From assembly GCA_947501695.1 (NCBI GenBank), contig CANMWO010000002.1:761327-825326 (forward strand): a DNA stretch of 64,000 nucleotides, read 5' to 3'. The stretch is from an uncultured Sphingomonadaceae bacterium (GTDB lineage Bacteria > Pseudomonadota > Alphaproteobacteria > Sphingomonadales > Sphingomonadaceae). The translations under genes and the position numbers were made by a program. The notes under the pieces were generated by a model. That model was not told where the DNA came from and did no database searches. It saw only the letters and a list, made by a program, of their open reading frames with translations. This document shows positions 9,482 through 23,600 of the stretch, in pieces; position 1 is the stretch's first letter; each line of letters begins with the position of its first letter.

Positions 9482-10351
9482 ATGAAACCGATCAAGAAAG
9501 CCGTCTTTCCCGTTGCTGGCATGGGCACGCGCTTCCTGCCCGCGACAAAGGTTATGCCTAAGGAACTTTTCCCGATCGTCGATCGCCCATTGCTGCAATA
9601 TGCGGTCGATGAGGCACTGGAAGCCGGCATCGAGCAGATGATATTCGTCAACGGACGCGGCAAGGGCATGATCGAGGACCATTTCGATCTCGCCTATGAG
9701 CTCGAACGTACCATGGGTGATAGAGGCAAAGATGGTTCGGTTCTCGACGGCACCCGCCTGACGCCCGGCAACAGTGTTTTCGTGCGGCAGCAAGAACCGC
9801 TCGGCCTGGGTCATGCGATTTGGTGCGCGCGCGATATTATTGGTGATGAGCCCTTTGCAATATTCCTGCCCGATGAATTCATGGTCGGCAGCCCCGGCTG
9901 CATGAAACAAATGGTCGATGCTTATGATAAGCTCGGTGGCAATATTGTCTGTGCGCTCGAAATACCGATTGAGGATACGCCTTCCTATGGCGTGATTGAT
10001 CCCGGTTATCGCGACGGCCCAATTACCGAGGTTAAGGGGCTTGTTGAAAAGCCGCCCGCTGGCACTGCCCCTTCCAACCTCATTCTGCCGGGTCGCTATA
10101 TCCTTCAACCTGAAGTTATGCGTATCTTGGAGACCCAAGAAGCCGGTGCAGGCGGAGAGATCCAGCTGACCGATGCCATGGCGCAGATGATTGGCAAACA
10201 ACCGTTCCATGGCATGACCTTTGACGGGGCTCGCTATGATTGTGGCTCGAAGGCTGGGTATGTCGAGGCCAATTTAGCACTGGCACTGGCGCACCCCGAA
10301 ATAGGCGACGATATTCGCGCGATGGCTGAGAAGTTACTCGCGAATTCATAG
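9482..10351 (+). CDS. galU: UTP-glucose-1-phosphate uridylyltransferase
   Basis: Forms UDP-glucose from UTP and glucose-1-phosphate, for surface polysaccharide and glycolipid synthesis. The nucleotidyl-transferase N-terminus VAGMGTRFLPATKVMPKEL (about 11-29), the following IVDRPLLQYAVDEA and the late GGEIQLTDAM motif (about 223-232) are intact. Length is 289, usual for bacterial GalU. It starts 10 nt after msrA and appears to ride on the same transcript. No other sugar-nucleotide genes are adjacent. Confidence 0.95.
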   Translation: MKPIKKAVFPVAGMGTRFLPATKVMPKELFPIVDRPLLQYAVDEALEAGIEQMIFVNGRGKGMIEDHFDLAYELERTMGDRGKDGSVLDGTRLTPGNSVFVRQQEPLGLGHAIWCARDIIGDEPFAIFLPDEFMVGSPGCMKQMVDAYDKLGGNIVCALEIPIEDTPSYGVIDPGYRDGPITEVKGLVEKPPAGTAPSNLILPGRYILQPEVMRILETQEAGAGGEIQLTDAMAQMIGKQPFHGMTFDGARYDCGSKAGYVEANLALALAHPEIGDDIRAMAEKLLANS

Positions 10352-10416
10352 GCTTGTGCTCCGTTCAGCCGGTCTTCATTGATCGTGGCGCACAAATCCC
10401 ATCGAGGAGATCATCC

Positions 10417-10686
10417 ATGCGCCTGACACCTGTTCTGATTCCCCTATTGGCCCTGACAACGCTCAGCGGCTGCGTGGCCAGCAAGATCGTCACTGCGCCG
10501 TTCAAGGCCGCCGGTACAGTTGTCGAAACCGCTGTCGATGCCACTACCCAATCTCAGTCCGAGAAAGAAGAGGATATCGGGCGCCGCGTATTGGCTGAAC
10601 GCAAGGCAGAGCGCGAAGCCTGTTTGGACCGCGCCGAAAGCAAGGAAGAACGTAAACAATGCAAGGACGCCTATAAAGACGATTAA
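10417..10686 (+). CDS. Small lipoprotein of unknown function
   Basis: An 89-residue protein starting at ATG 10417 (behind GAGGAG). The signal peptide ends in LSGC (lipobox, Cys about 19), predicting a lipid-anchored periplasmic or outer-membrane protein. The mature part is highly charged, with many Glu, Lys and Arg residues, and has a conserved-looking pair of Cys near the end (EREACLDRAESKEERKQCKD). It is probably helical. I do not recognise a named family. It lies 65 nt after galU in the same direction. Confidence 0.7.
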   Translation: MRLTPVLIPLLALTTLSGCVASKIVTAPFKAAGTVVETAVDATTQSQSEKEEDIGRRVLAERKAEREACLDRAESKEERKQCKDAYKDD

Positions 10687-10745
10687 GAATAATATCTTAT
10701 GTCTCCGTTAGTCTTGCTAACAGAGCCTTGTTTTCGGTAAAGATC

Positions 10746-11783
10746 TTACCGATCGCCATCATCCAACGCCAAAAGTGGCGGAGCATATCTCCCTTCGACC
10801 GCTTCCATCTTCGCCATTTTGGCAATTTCCTCTTCGAACAATTTCACCCGTTTCTTCCAGCGATAGTGGGTCGATGCTGAAAAAATCCCTTTGCCATGTT
10901 GCTTACCGTAGCGCGTCCAAAAACGGATCGCGGCCTGCGGATCATAATCTGCATTGGCCATGAGCCAGACCGACAACCGGTCCGCCTCTATCTCGATCGC
11001 CTTAATCCGCCCCGCACTTTTTCCAAATTGCCCAAAAAACCCGCGATTGACGTTTTGCGCGTTGAGCCGGTCCCGATGCTTCAGCAGATTATGCGCAAGC
11101 TCGTGAGCAGCAATGGCGGCCAACTCGTCATCAGTCAGCACATATTCCGCGAGCGTGGAGGAAATACTGACAATTTTTCCGTCAGCCGAGGCTTCACGTT
11201 TTTTGCTAACTTGAATTTGAAACTGGCTGGCACACGTCTGCGTTGCCGTAAGCACAATTTCACGGTCCGTTCCGTCGCGCATGATGGAGATTTTCGCACT
11301 GCCATCTGCCGCTGCATCCAATAGCATGGTCTTAACCGCCGCAATCCGGCGATATTCGGGCTTCTCATTCGCGAATAGCTCGTCATCAACCACGATATTT
11401 TCAAGCAACTTCTCTTCAATCGCAATTAAGTTATCGCCAACCTGTAACCCCGCTATCTCGGCTGGACTGCCGAGAGCGACTGCGTTGATCGCTATATTGC
11501 TGGCAAAGCCATGCGCAAGACGAGCTGCATCTTTGTTACCATATTGATTCAAATCGTGGAGCAATATGCCGAGATGTGGCACCGTCTTCCTACAAAATGC
11601 TGCGTTTGCGGACACCAACCGATATCCTATCCCGTGCGCCCGCTGGTCGAGTATTTGCAAAGCTTTAAGCCCGAGCACGGCCTCTGATTCAACAGATTTA
11701 TCTGCCGGGCCTTTAGCCCATATCGGAGCCGATAGCACAGCAAACATCGTGACAAGCAATGGTAAGAGACAACGCAACATCAT
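10746..11783 (-). CDS. M48-family metalloprotease with PDZ domain
   Basis: A 345-residue zinc peptidase. A signal peptide (1-23, ending Ala-Lys) precedes a PDZ segment around GSPAEIAGLQVGDNLIAI (105-122). The zinc site HELAH (227-231) and the downstream glutamates E265/E267 (IEIEADRLS) as third ligand mark an M48 peptidase. It lacks the multiple TM helices of HtpX and is more like secreted BepA/YcaL-type enzymes that work on outer-membrane assembly. The start ATG-ATG is 7 nt after the lysE-like gene stop, so they form an operon. Confidence 0.85.
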   Translation of the reverse strand: MMLRCLLPLLVTMFAVLSAPIWAKGPADKSVESEAVLGLKALQILDQRAHGIGYRLVSANAAFCRKTVPHLGILLHDLNQYGNKDAARLAHGFASNIAINAVALGSPAEIAGLQVGDNLIAIEEKLLENIVVDDELFANEKPEYRRIAAVKTMLLDAAADGSAKISIMRDGTDREIVLTATQTCASQFQIQVSKKREASADGKIVSISSTLAEYVLTDDELAAIAAHELAHNLLKHRDRLNAQNVNRGFFGQFGKSAGRIKAIEIEADRLSVWLMANADYDPQAAIRFWTRYGKQHGKGIFSASTHYRWKKRVKLFEEEIAKMAKMEAVEGRYAPPLLALDDGDR

Positions 11784-11789
11784 TCCTAT

Positions 11790-12470
11790 CTACCCGAACA
11801 AGCCTTTCACGCCGTTGAACGCCAGATCAGATCCACTCTCTTCAAGATTCAAAAACGCCATGACAATCGCCACACAAATCAGAACAACAGCAGCAACATA
11901 TTTGAAGACATCTTGCACCTTGTCAGCATTGCCCAAGCTCCGCGCCCGCGATGCCAATGCTGCATAAAAGGTCAGGCCAGCCGTTTCGGTAAATATCGTC
12001 AATCCTGCCAATATACCGAACTGTACCCATAGATTACCAGACGGATCAACAAACGGGGGGATGATAACCGTATAGAAGAACAGCGCTTTGGGGTTCGACA
12101 TATGCACGGCCAACCCGCTTAAGAAACCGCGCTTGAACCCCTCTGCGTTCGCCGTGGAGCCGCTAAGGTTCTGGCTCGCCCCGCGCAGCATCGCGATGCC
12201 AAGCCACGCCAGATAAGCGACACCCAGCCACCGCAAAACCGCATAGGCCGACGGGAAAGCCTGTATCATAGCGATTAGCCCAAAAGCGGTCAGGGCGTAC
12301 CAGATGAAATTACCGACATTAATCCCGACAATTGGCCCTACAGCTCCGCGCATTCCGCCCTGCCGTCCGGGCGGCAAGGCATGGCTGACCGTCACCATAG
12401 TCGCTGGCCCCGGCGTGAAGCAGAAAGTCAGGTCGGTGATCAGGAAAAGCAGGATGGTTTCGAGCGGCAT
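11790..12470 (-). CDS. LysE/RhtB-family amino-acid exporter
   Basis: A 226-residue inner-membrane protein with about six hydrophobic segments and the N-terminal LysE/RhtB signature PGPATMVTVSHAL (about 19-31) followed by a Gly-rich GAVGPIVGINVGN. The family exports amino acids or homoserine lactone-like compounds by proton exchange. The substrate is not predictable here. It is the first gene of a unit with the M48 protease. The upstream 194 nt to the LysR gene stop contains no further gene. Confidence 0.88.
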   Translation of the reverse strand: MPLETILLFLITDLTFCFTPGPATMVTVSHALPPGRQGGMRGAVGPIVGINVGNFIWYALTAFGLIAMIQAFPSAYAVLRWLGVAYLAWLGIAMLRGASQNLSGSTANAEGFKRGFLSGLAVHMSNPKALFFYTVIIPPFVDPSGNLWVQFGILAGLTIFTETAGLTFYAALASRARSLGNADKVQDVFKYVAAVVLICVAIVMAFLNLEESGSDLAFNGVKGLFG

Positions 12471-12664
12471 AGTCAGGCTGGTCGGCCTCTCCCAAGATAA
12501 ACGAGATTATACAGCTTATACATAGAATCGCACAAAAAATGCTGCCCCTTTTTCCGACGGCGAGAGTCCCAATAGCACCGCGCGGCTGCCGCTTTAGCGC
12601 GATGAGTGATTAATAGAGAAACCAGTTGATGTCGGACAGCAGATTTTTGTCCATGAGATACTCA

Positions 12665-13555
12665 TCAACTTAGATGTTTCTTCAAATAGTTGATCAACGC
12701 GTTGACTCGCGCCGGGCGATGCGGGGAAGGCGGCATCAGGAGATTGAGTGTCATCTCACCAAAATGCCAGTCGGGCAATATCGTCTGCAACGCCCCGCTA
12801 TCAATCGCGTCCCGACATATAAAATCGGGTAGATAGCCTATGCCGCGTCCAGCGATCAGCGCCGGTAGCATGATATCACCATTGTTGCTCTGAAACCGGC
12901 ATGGCGGCCGCACCGATATTTTTTGATTCTCAGGCCCCTTCATATGCCACATTTCCGGTGTGGCATTATTGGAATAGAGAAAGCAATCATGGTCCGCGAG
13001 CTGCTCTGGCCGCGTTGGTTTACCGCGCCGTTCCAGATAGTCGGGTGCCGCGATAAAATAAGCCTGCATGCTGCGTACGCGCAAGGCTCGCAAACTGCTA
13101 TCCTGCAATTCGGCAATGCGAATGGCCACATCAAAGCCCTCTTCAATCAAATCAACGCGGGTGTCGCTCAGCTGCACATCAACCATGATCTCAGGATATT
13201 CACACATAAAGTCCGCGATAACCGGCGCGAGATGGGACAGGCCAAAGCTCAAAGGCGCGGCTAACCGGACCTGTCCGCGCAGCAAATGGGCGGTGTCACG
13301 AGCCGCCTCCATCGCCGCCTCTCCGTCCAGCGCAATGGTTTGTGCATAGGGGAGCAGCGCCTTTCCCGCCGTTGATAGCGATATTTTACGAGAGGTCCGA
13401 TGGAACAATACTGTGCCGAGCGACTCCTCCAAACGCGTGATCGCTTTGGACACGGTCGGCTTGGAAATCGCTAGTTCATGCGAAACCGCAGTAAAACTAC
13501 CGAGCCGTGCTGCGGCGGCAAATATTGCCCAGGCTTCAAAATCTGGAAGGTTCAT
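12665..13555 (-). CDS. LysR-family transcriptional regulator
   Basis: A 296-residue regulator with an N-terminal winged helix-turn-helix (AIFAAAARLGSFTAVSHELAISKPTVSKAITRLEE region, residues about 7-43) and the LysR substrate-binding domain. Start taken as ATG 13555 (MNLPDFEAW); the 14-residue extension beyond it is not typical of the family. It is divergent from the pirin and azoreductase genes and shares a 146-nt control region containing an inverted repeat. LysR/pirin/azoreductase sets are commonly co-regulated in Proteobacteria, so control of the quinone/flavodoxin-type enzymes is likely, though inferred. Confidence 0.9.
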   Translation of the reverse strand: MNLPDFEAWAIFAAAARLGSFTAVSHELAISKPTVSKAITRLEESLGTVLFHRTSRKISLSTAGKALLPYAQTIALDGEAAMEAARDTAHLLRGQVRLAAPLSFGLSHLAPVIADFMCEYPEIMVDVQLSDTRVDLIEEGFDVAIRIAELQDSSLRALRVRSMQAYFIAAPDYLERRGKPTRPEQLADHDCFLYSNNATPEMWHMKGPENQKISVRPPCRFQSNNGDIMLPALIAGRGIGYLPDFICRDAIDSGALQTILPDWHFGEMTLNLLMPPSPHRPARVNALINYLKKHLS

Positions 13556-13577
13556 GTCGATCTTATTATATAATTTT

Positions 13578-13596
13578 TGGAAACAATCAATTTCCA
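13578..13596. promoter_or_regulatory. Candidate LysR operator
   Basis: TGGAAA and TTTCCA form a perfect 6-bp inverted repeat with a 7-nt spacer, and the whole fits a T-N11-A LysR box. It lies 23 nt upstream of the lysR start in the divergent lysR/pirin control region. The surrounding sequence is very AT-rich, as expected of promoter DNA. Confidence 0.55.
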
Positions 13597-13701
13597 TATT
13601 TGATATTTAAGAAACAATTAGATCATCCTATTTCACTCTCAAGCAAGACGGAAACATGCCTCCACAGCGAGCATGGAGCCGTCCAAAACAGGAGAATGAC
13701 A

Positions 13702-14418
13702 ATGATCGAGAAACGCACATTTGATGAACTGGCCTACGTCAATCATGATTGGCTAAAGGCCCGGCACCATTTTTCCTTTGGATCCTACCATGATCCGTCT
13801 CGCATGGGTTTTGGTCCAATCCGGGTATGGAATGATGACGAGATTGCCTCTCAAACTGGATTTCCGATGCATCCGCATCAGGATATGGAAATCATTACCT
13901 ATGTTCGCGAAGGCGCGATTACCCATCGCGACTCTCTCGGCAATGAAGGCCGCACCGAAGCGGGCGATGTCCAGGTTATGAGCGCGGGAACCGGTGTGAC
14001 CCACAGCGAGTATAACCTCGAAGACGAACAGACCCGCTTGTTTCAGATCTGGATCGAACCCCGCGCTCCGGGCGGAGATCCACGCTGGGATGCAAAGGCC
14101 TTTCCAAAGGGCGACCGGTCGGGCCAGCTGGAAATACTCGCGAGCGGCTTTAACGACGATATCTCCAGCGGCGCACTGATGATCCAGGCCGATGCACGGC
14201 TATACGGCGCGACACTGAAAGCGGGAACGACCATCCGGCACGACATCGCCGAACGCGCGCATGTCTATCTCGTCGGTTCGGCTGGCAAATTGCGGATCAA
14301 CGGCGAAGAGGTACATGCCCGCGATGCACTGGCGATCCGTGACGTCGCATCACTGGAGATCGAAGCGGTTGAAGATGCTGAACTGGTATTTGCCGAAGCC
14401 TTTGAAACACAAAACTAA
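13702..14418 (+). CDS. Pirin-family protein (quercetin 2,3-dioxygenase-like)
   Basis: A 238-residue bicupin. Metal ligands H57 and H59 (FPMHPHQDME), H101 and E103 (THSEYN) are all present, so the N-terminal cupin should bind Fe or another divalent metal. The family includes YhhW, which shows quercetinase activity; the cellular role is unsettled. The start is ATG 13702, 7 nt from an AGGAG; ATG 13696 is too close to that site. Long upstream open frame to 13507 overlaps the lysR promoter and is not translated. It is followed 95 nt later by the azoreductase. Confidence 0.9.
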   Translation: MIEKRTFDELAYVNHDWLKARHHFSFGSYHDPSRMGFGPIRVWNDDEIASQTGFPMHPHQDMEIITYVREGAITHRDSLGNEGRTEAGDVQVMSAGTGVTHSEYNLEDEQTRLFQIWIEPRAPGGDPRWDAKAFPKGDRSGQLEILASGFNDDISSGALMIQADARLYGATLKAGTTIRHDIAERAHVYLVGSAGKLRINGEEVHARDALAIRDVASLEIEAVEDAELVFAEAFETQN

Positions 14419-14513
14419 CACCCGCGAAGGAGGGGCGCTGTGCCATTCCCTGGACCCAGAAATAAGAACTGGGGCGCTCCTCCACTTTATCTAATTAGAA
14501 AAAGGAACACCTC

Positions 14514-15095
14514 ATGACACATAGTAAATCTGTACTTCGTATCGACGCCAGCGCTCGGAAAAATGGTTCATCCTCGCGCGCGCTGAGCGATTCCCTAATC
14601 GAGCAACTGGCTCCCGAAAACCTGGTGATCCGTGATCTTGCAATTGACTTGCCTTTTGTAACAGAAGATTGGGTCGGCGCAAATTTCACCGACGAAGCAG
14701 ATCGCTCTGACGAACAAAAAGCCACACTCAGCATATCCGACACGTTGGTGGAGGAGATAGTTGCTGCCGATACGCTGGTGATCGGCACGCCGATCTATAA
14801 TTTCGGTGTCCCTGCCGCATTAAAGGCATGGGTTGATATGGTCGCCCGCGCACGGAAAACATTCCACTATACCGCCAATGGTCCTGAAGGTTTATTGACC
14901 GGGAAAAAGGCTTATATTCTGATCACATCGGGCGGTACAGAAGTTGGCAGCGAGATTGATTTTGCATCAGGTTATCTGCGCCATGTGCTTGGCTTCATTG
15001 GCATAGAGGACGTTACTGTTATCTCGGCAGGTCAGCAGATGATGAAAGGCGAAGCAGCCGTGTCAGAAGCTCTGCAACAGATTGCGGCAGCTTAA
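14514..15095 (+). CDS. FMN-dependent NADH-azoreductase family protein
   Basis: A 193-residue flavodoxin-fold quinone/azo reductase (AzoR type). The N-terminal FMN phosphate-binding turn is LRIDASARKNGSSSRALSD (8-26), followed by PIYNFGVPAALKAWVDMVAR (about 96-115) and the TSGG loop (about 142-145), all as in AzoR. It probably does two-electron reduction of quinones with NAD(P)H. An AAAAGGA site precedes the ATG. It shares the divergent LysR control region with the pirin gene and ends at a bidirectional terminator. Confidence 0.9.
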   Translation: MTHSKSVLRIDASARKNGSSSRALSDSLIEQLAPENLVIRDLAIDLPFVTEDWVGANFTDEADRSDEQKATLSISDTLVEEIVAADTLVIGTPIYNFGVPAALKAWVDMVARARKTFHYTANGPEGLLTGKKAYILITSGGTEVGSEIDFASGYLRHVLGFIGIEDVTVISAGQQMMKGEAAVSEALQQIAAA

Positions 15096-15119
15096 ACCTC
15101 TCCTCAACACCGCCAAATA

Positions 15120-15154
15120 AAAAGCCCTGCCGGATTATCTCCAGCAGGGCTTTT
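15120..15154. terminator. Bidirectional terminator, azoreductase / PEP-CTERM gene
   Basis: AAAAGCCCTGC (15120-15130) pairs perfectly with GCAGGGCTTTT (15144-15154), loop CGGATTATCTCCA. A/T flanks on both sides allow use in either direction. It is a near copy of the hairpin at 16186-16222. Confidence 0.88.
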
Positions 15155-15177
15155 CATGTTTGTATTGTCAGAAGCTT

Positions 15178-15984
15178 TTAAGCGTATGAAACTTTCACAT
15201 TGGCTTTGCGCTGACGCCGCCGGCTTGATCTCAGAGCACCGCCGATGGCACCAAAGCCAAAGATCATGAATGCCCATGTAGCTGGTTCTGGAACCGCGCT
15301 ACTAATCTGTCCTGCTTCACTAGCAATGATCGCCGCATTGCCATTGGCAAAGCGCGCCAAGACTTTCGTCGGATTTTCGCCGGAAAGCGCAGCACCAAAT
15401 TCAACCGCTGCCGGATCATAAGGGAAAGTCACGCCGTTGGTGACCGCATTGCCGACGCCAAAAGGTGTGATATCAATATCGAGGTTGGACCCACCTTGCC
15501 CAGCTCCAGATGGACCGGCCATACCTTCAACCAATCCAATCGGATTATCGCCATCACCATTGGCCGAATATGCGCCAAAAGCGCCGCGATATTCTCCGAT
15601 ATAGCCACCTTGGCCTCCGGAAATCACATAGTCGAGCGCATTGTTAAACAGCAGGTCGGTATTAGCGGCGCCAATATCATCCTGAAAGTCACCGTTGAAC
15701 AATACGATATTGCCCAGCACAAAGGATTTCACATTTGCCGCAGCCCCAACCGACAGGCTGGTACCAAAGCTTGATCCATTGCGTGTATAGACAAACAGAT
15801 CGAATGAATCGAGGAATCCGGCCGTTGCAAGCTGTGCATCGCTCACGATGGTGGTTGTGTGGCCACCGGCGGAATATAATGTGTTGATGTTATTGTCGCC
15901 AAAAATAGCAATCAAAGCGGCATTGGCCGGAACTGGCGCAATAGCCATTGCAGACACGGATGCCGCAAGAAGTAGTTTTTTCAT
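15178..15984 (-). CDS. PEPxxWA-CTERM sorting-domain protein
   Basis: A 268-residue exported protein. The signal peptide (about 1-23, ending ANA) is followed by a Gly/Asn/Asp-rich body of unknown function. The C-terminus has VPEPATWAFMIFG, a transmembrane stretch and an Arg-rich cluster (SSRRRQRK), the tripartite PEP-CTERM signal processed by exosortase in bacteria that make extracellular polysaccharide. The tail runs nine residues past the Arg cluster, slightly longer than usual. Start is ATG 15984; upstream codons would spoil the signal peptide. No exosortase gene is in the window. The gene sits between two near-identical terminators. Confidence 0.88.
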   Translation of the reverse strand: MKKLLLAASVSAMAIAPVPANAALIAIFGDNNINTLYSAGGHTTTIVSDAQLATAGFLDSFDLFVYTRNGSSFGTSLSVGAAANVKSFVLGNIVLFNGDFQDDIGAANTDLLFNNALDYVISGGQGGYIGEYRGAFGAYSANGDGDNPIGLVEGMAGPSGAGQGGSNLDIDITPFGVGNAVTNGVTFPYDPAAVEFGAALSGENPTKVLARFANGNAAIIASEAGQISSAVPEPATWAFMIFGFGAIGGALRSSRRRQRKANVKVSYA

Positions 15985-16185
15985 GGTAATTTTCCCTCGC
16001 ATTAACGACCCACTCGAAAATAAAAGGTACTCAGCAGAAAGGAATCACAAAGCCTCATCGAATCCTGAACTAATTTAACGTTAACAGAATATACACCATT
16101 GTGCAAATTTGATGCGATAGCTTTCCTCCCTTAAACGGTTATTCTGATACGAAATTCTAGGCAACAACGATCGCCGAGACCAAAT

Positions 16186-16222
16186 AAAAAGCCCCGCCGG
16201 ATCATCTCCAGCGGGGCTTTTT
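16186..16222. terminator. Terminator of rpoC (bidirectional hairpin)
   Basis: AAAAAGCCCCGC (16186-16197) pairs with GCGGGGCTTTTT (16211-16222), loop CGGATCATCTCCA. It lies 30 nt after the rpoC stop. The 201 nt between here and the PEP-CTERM start at 15984 hold that gene's promoter region but no further gene. Confidence 0.9.
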
Positions 16223-16251
16223 GTTTAAGCATAGGGTTTTAAGCGAAAAGC

Positions 16252-20562
<4,311 letters not shown>

Positions 20563-20625
20563 ATTTTCTTCCTTCGGGGTCTATGCCCAAAAATCTAAAT
20601 GCTAGCGGGAGTGGGTTTTAACGCC

Positions 20626-23600
20626 TCACTCCGCCGCTATCGCCACGCCGTCATCATCGTCGTCCTCGTCACCGAAGCTGGAGAGTTCGACGTTGAGACC
20701 AAGCGAACGCATTTCCTTGACCAGAACGTTAAAGCTTTCGGGCACACCGGCTTCAAAGCTATCGTCGCCTTTGACGATCGCTTCGTAAACCTTGGTCCGT
20801 CCGATCACGTCATCCGATTTGACCGTCAGCATTTCCTGCAACGTATAAGCCGCACCATATGCTTGCAGCGCCCAGACTTCCATTTCCCCGAAGCGCTGAC
20901 CACCAAACTGAGCTTTACCGCCCAGTGGTTGTTGCGTGACGAGAGAATAGGGTCCGATTGAACGGGCGTGAATCTTGTCATCGACCAAGTGATGCAGTTT
21001 GAGCATGTAGATATAGCCCACCGTCACCTTACGGTCGAACTTGTCTCCGGTCCGGCCATCGAACAGGTCAACCTGACCTGAACGATCAAGACCTGCCAGT
21101 TCCAGCATGTCGGAAACATCACTTTCATGCGCACCATCAAATACCGGCGTTCCCATCGGGACACCATTGCGTAAATGGCCAACCATCTCAACGATTTCGG
21201 CGGTATCACGGGTATCAATATCTTCGTGATATTGTTCGCCGTAAATCACCTTGAGACGCTCTTTGACCGCGTCAGGTGGCGGTGCCGCCTGCGGATCGGG
21301 GTTAGCCAATTTCCATTCTTCCAGAGCTTTCGTTACCTGCTCACCCAGACCACGTGCGGCCCAACCAAGGTGGGTTTCAAAAATCTGACCGACGTTCATT
21401 CGTGATGGCACACCCAATGGGTTCAGCACGATATCAACCGGTGTTCCGTCTTCAAGGAATGGCATGTCTTCTTGGGGAAGAATGCGGGAGATAACCCCTT
21501 TGTTTCCGTGACGACCAGCCATTTTATCGCCAGGCTGCAATTTGCGTTTCACGGCAACAAAGACTTTGACCATTTTCAGGACGCCTGGGGACAGTTCGTC
21601 ACCACGCTCCAACTTCTCGCGGCGATCTTCGAAACGTTCGTTAATTTCCTTGATCGCTTCGTCATATTGACCACGGGTTGCTTCAAAGTCGGACTGAACC
21701 TTGTCATCCTTCACAGCGATTTTCCACCAATCAGCTGTTTCCAGCTCGGACAGGCCTTCGGCTGTGATCTCTGCACCCTTCTTCATCGGCTTCGGCGCGG
21801 ATGTCGCGGTTTGACCGATCAGCATGTCTTTCAATGCGTTGAAGGTTGCACGGTTTAGAATGGCGCGCTCGTCATCCCTATCTTTCGTGAAGCGCGAAAT
21901 TTCTTCGCGTTCAATCGCCAGCGCACGTTCGTCTTTGTCGATACCGTGGCGGTTAAACACACGCACTTCAACAACCGTACCCGCAACGCCCGGAGGCAGA
22001 CGCAAGGACGTGTCACGAACATCGGAAGCTTTTTCACCAAAGATCGCGCGAAGAAGTTTTTCTTCCGGCGTCATTGGGGATTCACCCTTAGGCGTAATCT
22101 TACCGACAAGAATATCGCCTGGTTCGATTTCCGCACCGATATAAACGATACCCGCTTCATCGAGGTTGCGAAGTGCTTCCTCACCGACATTGGGAATATC
22201 GCGCGTAATATCTTCAGGGCCAAGCTTGGTATCACGGGCCATGACTTCAAATTCTTCGATATGGATCGAAGTGAAGACATCGTCTTTCACGATACGCTCG
22301 GAAATAAGGATACTATCCTCGTAGTTATACCCATTCCAAGGCATGAAGGCGACGAGGCTGTTTTTGCCCAGTGCCAATTCACCCATATCGGTCGATGGAC
22401 CATCAGCGATCGTATCACCTTCTTGAACCATCTCACCGACCTTCACCAGCGGACGCTGGTTGATGCAGGTATTCTGGTTGGAACGCTGGAACTTCTGGAG
22501 GGTATAGATGTCAACGCCGGACTTGCCTGCTTCGACATCACCCTGCGCACGGATTACGATACGGGTCGCATCGACCTGATCCACAATACCGCCGCGGCGG
22601 GCTGCAATCGCAGCGCCACTATCACGGGCCACGGTTTCTTCCATGCCGGTTCCGACAAATGGCGCCTCAGCTTTCACCAAAGGCACAGCCTGACGTTGCA
22701 TGTTCGATCCCATCAGGGCGCGGTTAGCATCATCATTTTCCAGGAATGGGATGAGCGAGGCCGCAACAGACACAAGCTGCTTTGGCGAAACGTCCATCAG
22801 CGTGATTTGGTCACGCTGAGCGATCAAAAATTCGCCCGCTTCACGAGAAGAAACCAATTCTTCCACAAAGCTGCCATCGTCGGTCAGTTCCGCGTTGGCC
22901 TGTGCCACCGTGTGCTTCTGCTCTTCCATCGCGGAGAGATAGACAACATCATCGGTAACCTTGCCTTCTTTAATCTGGCGATATGGCGTTTCGATAAAGC
23001 CATATTTATTCACCCGGCTAAAGGATGCCAGCGAGTTGATCAGACCAATGTTCGGGCCCTCAGGCGTTTCAATTGGGCAAATACGACCATAATGGGTCGG
23101 GTGAACGTCGCGGACTTCAAAGCCTGCACGCTCACGGGTCAAACCACCGGGCCCAAGCGCCGACACACGGCGTTTATGGGTAACTTCCGATAGCGGATTG
23201 GTCTGATCCATAAACTGGGACAGCTGCGAGCTACCAAAAAACTCGCGAACCGTTGCAACAGCAGGTTTCGCGTTAATCAAATCGTTCGGCATCACGGTGG
23301 ATACGTCAACGCTGGACATGCGCTCTTTAACCGCACGCTCCATACGCAACAGACCGACACGATATTGGTTTTCAAGAAGCTCGCCAACCGAACGCACACG
23401 ACGGTTACCAAGGTTATCAATATCATCAACTTCGCCCTTGCCGTCTTTCAGATCGACGAGGGTTTTGACGACAGCCAAAATATCTTCTTTGCGAAGAACG
23501 GTATAATCATCCGGCGCATCCAATTCGAGACGCATGTTGAGCTTCACACGACCAACAGCGGACAGGTCATAACGCTCAGGGTCGAAGAACAGGCCTTCGA

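Noticed and set aside
9230-10210. 326-codon minus-strand frame antisense to msrA and galU
   Set aside because: Both overlapped genes are certain; the frame begins inside msrA with no ribosome site.
12624-12670. Long-range repeat AGTTGATG/CATCAACT after the LysR gene
   Set aside because: The arms are 31 nt apart, the inner stem is short and there is no T run; too weak to call a terminator.
21946-23193. 415-codon open frame on the plus strand, antisense to rpoB
   Set aside because: It lies wholly inside rpoB, whose identity is certain. The frame is open only because of codon bias in rpoB; no ribosome site or known domain.
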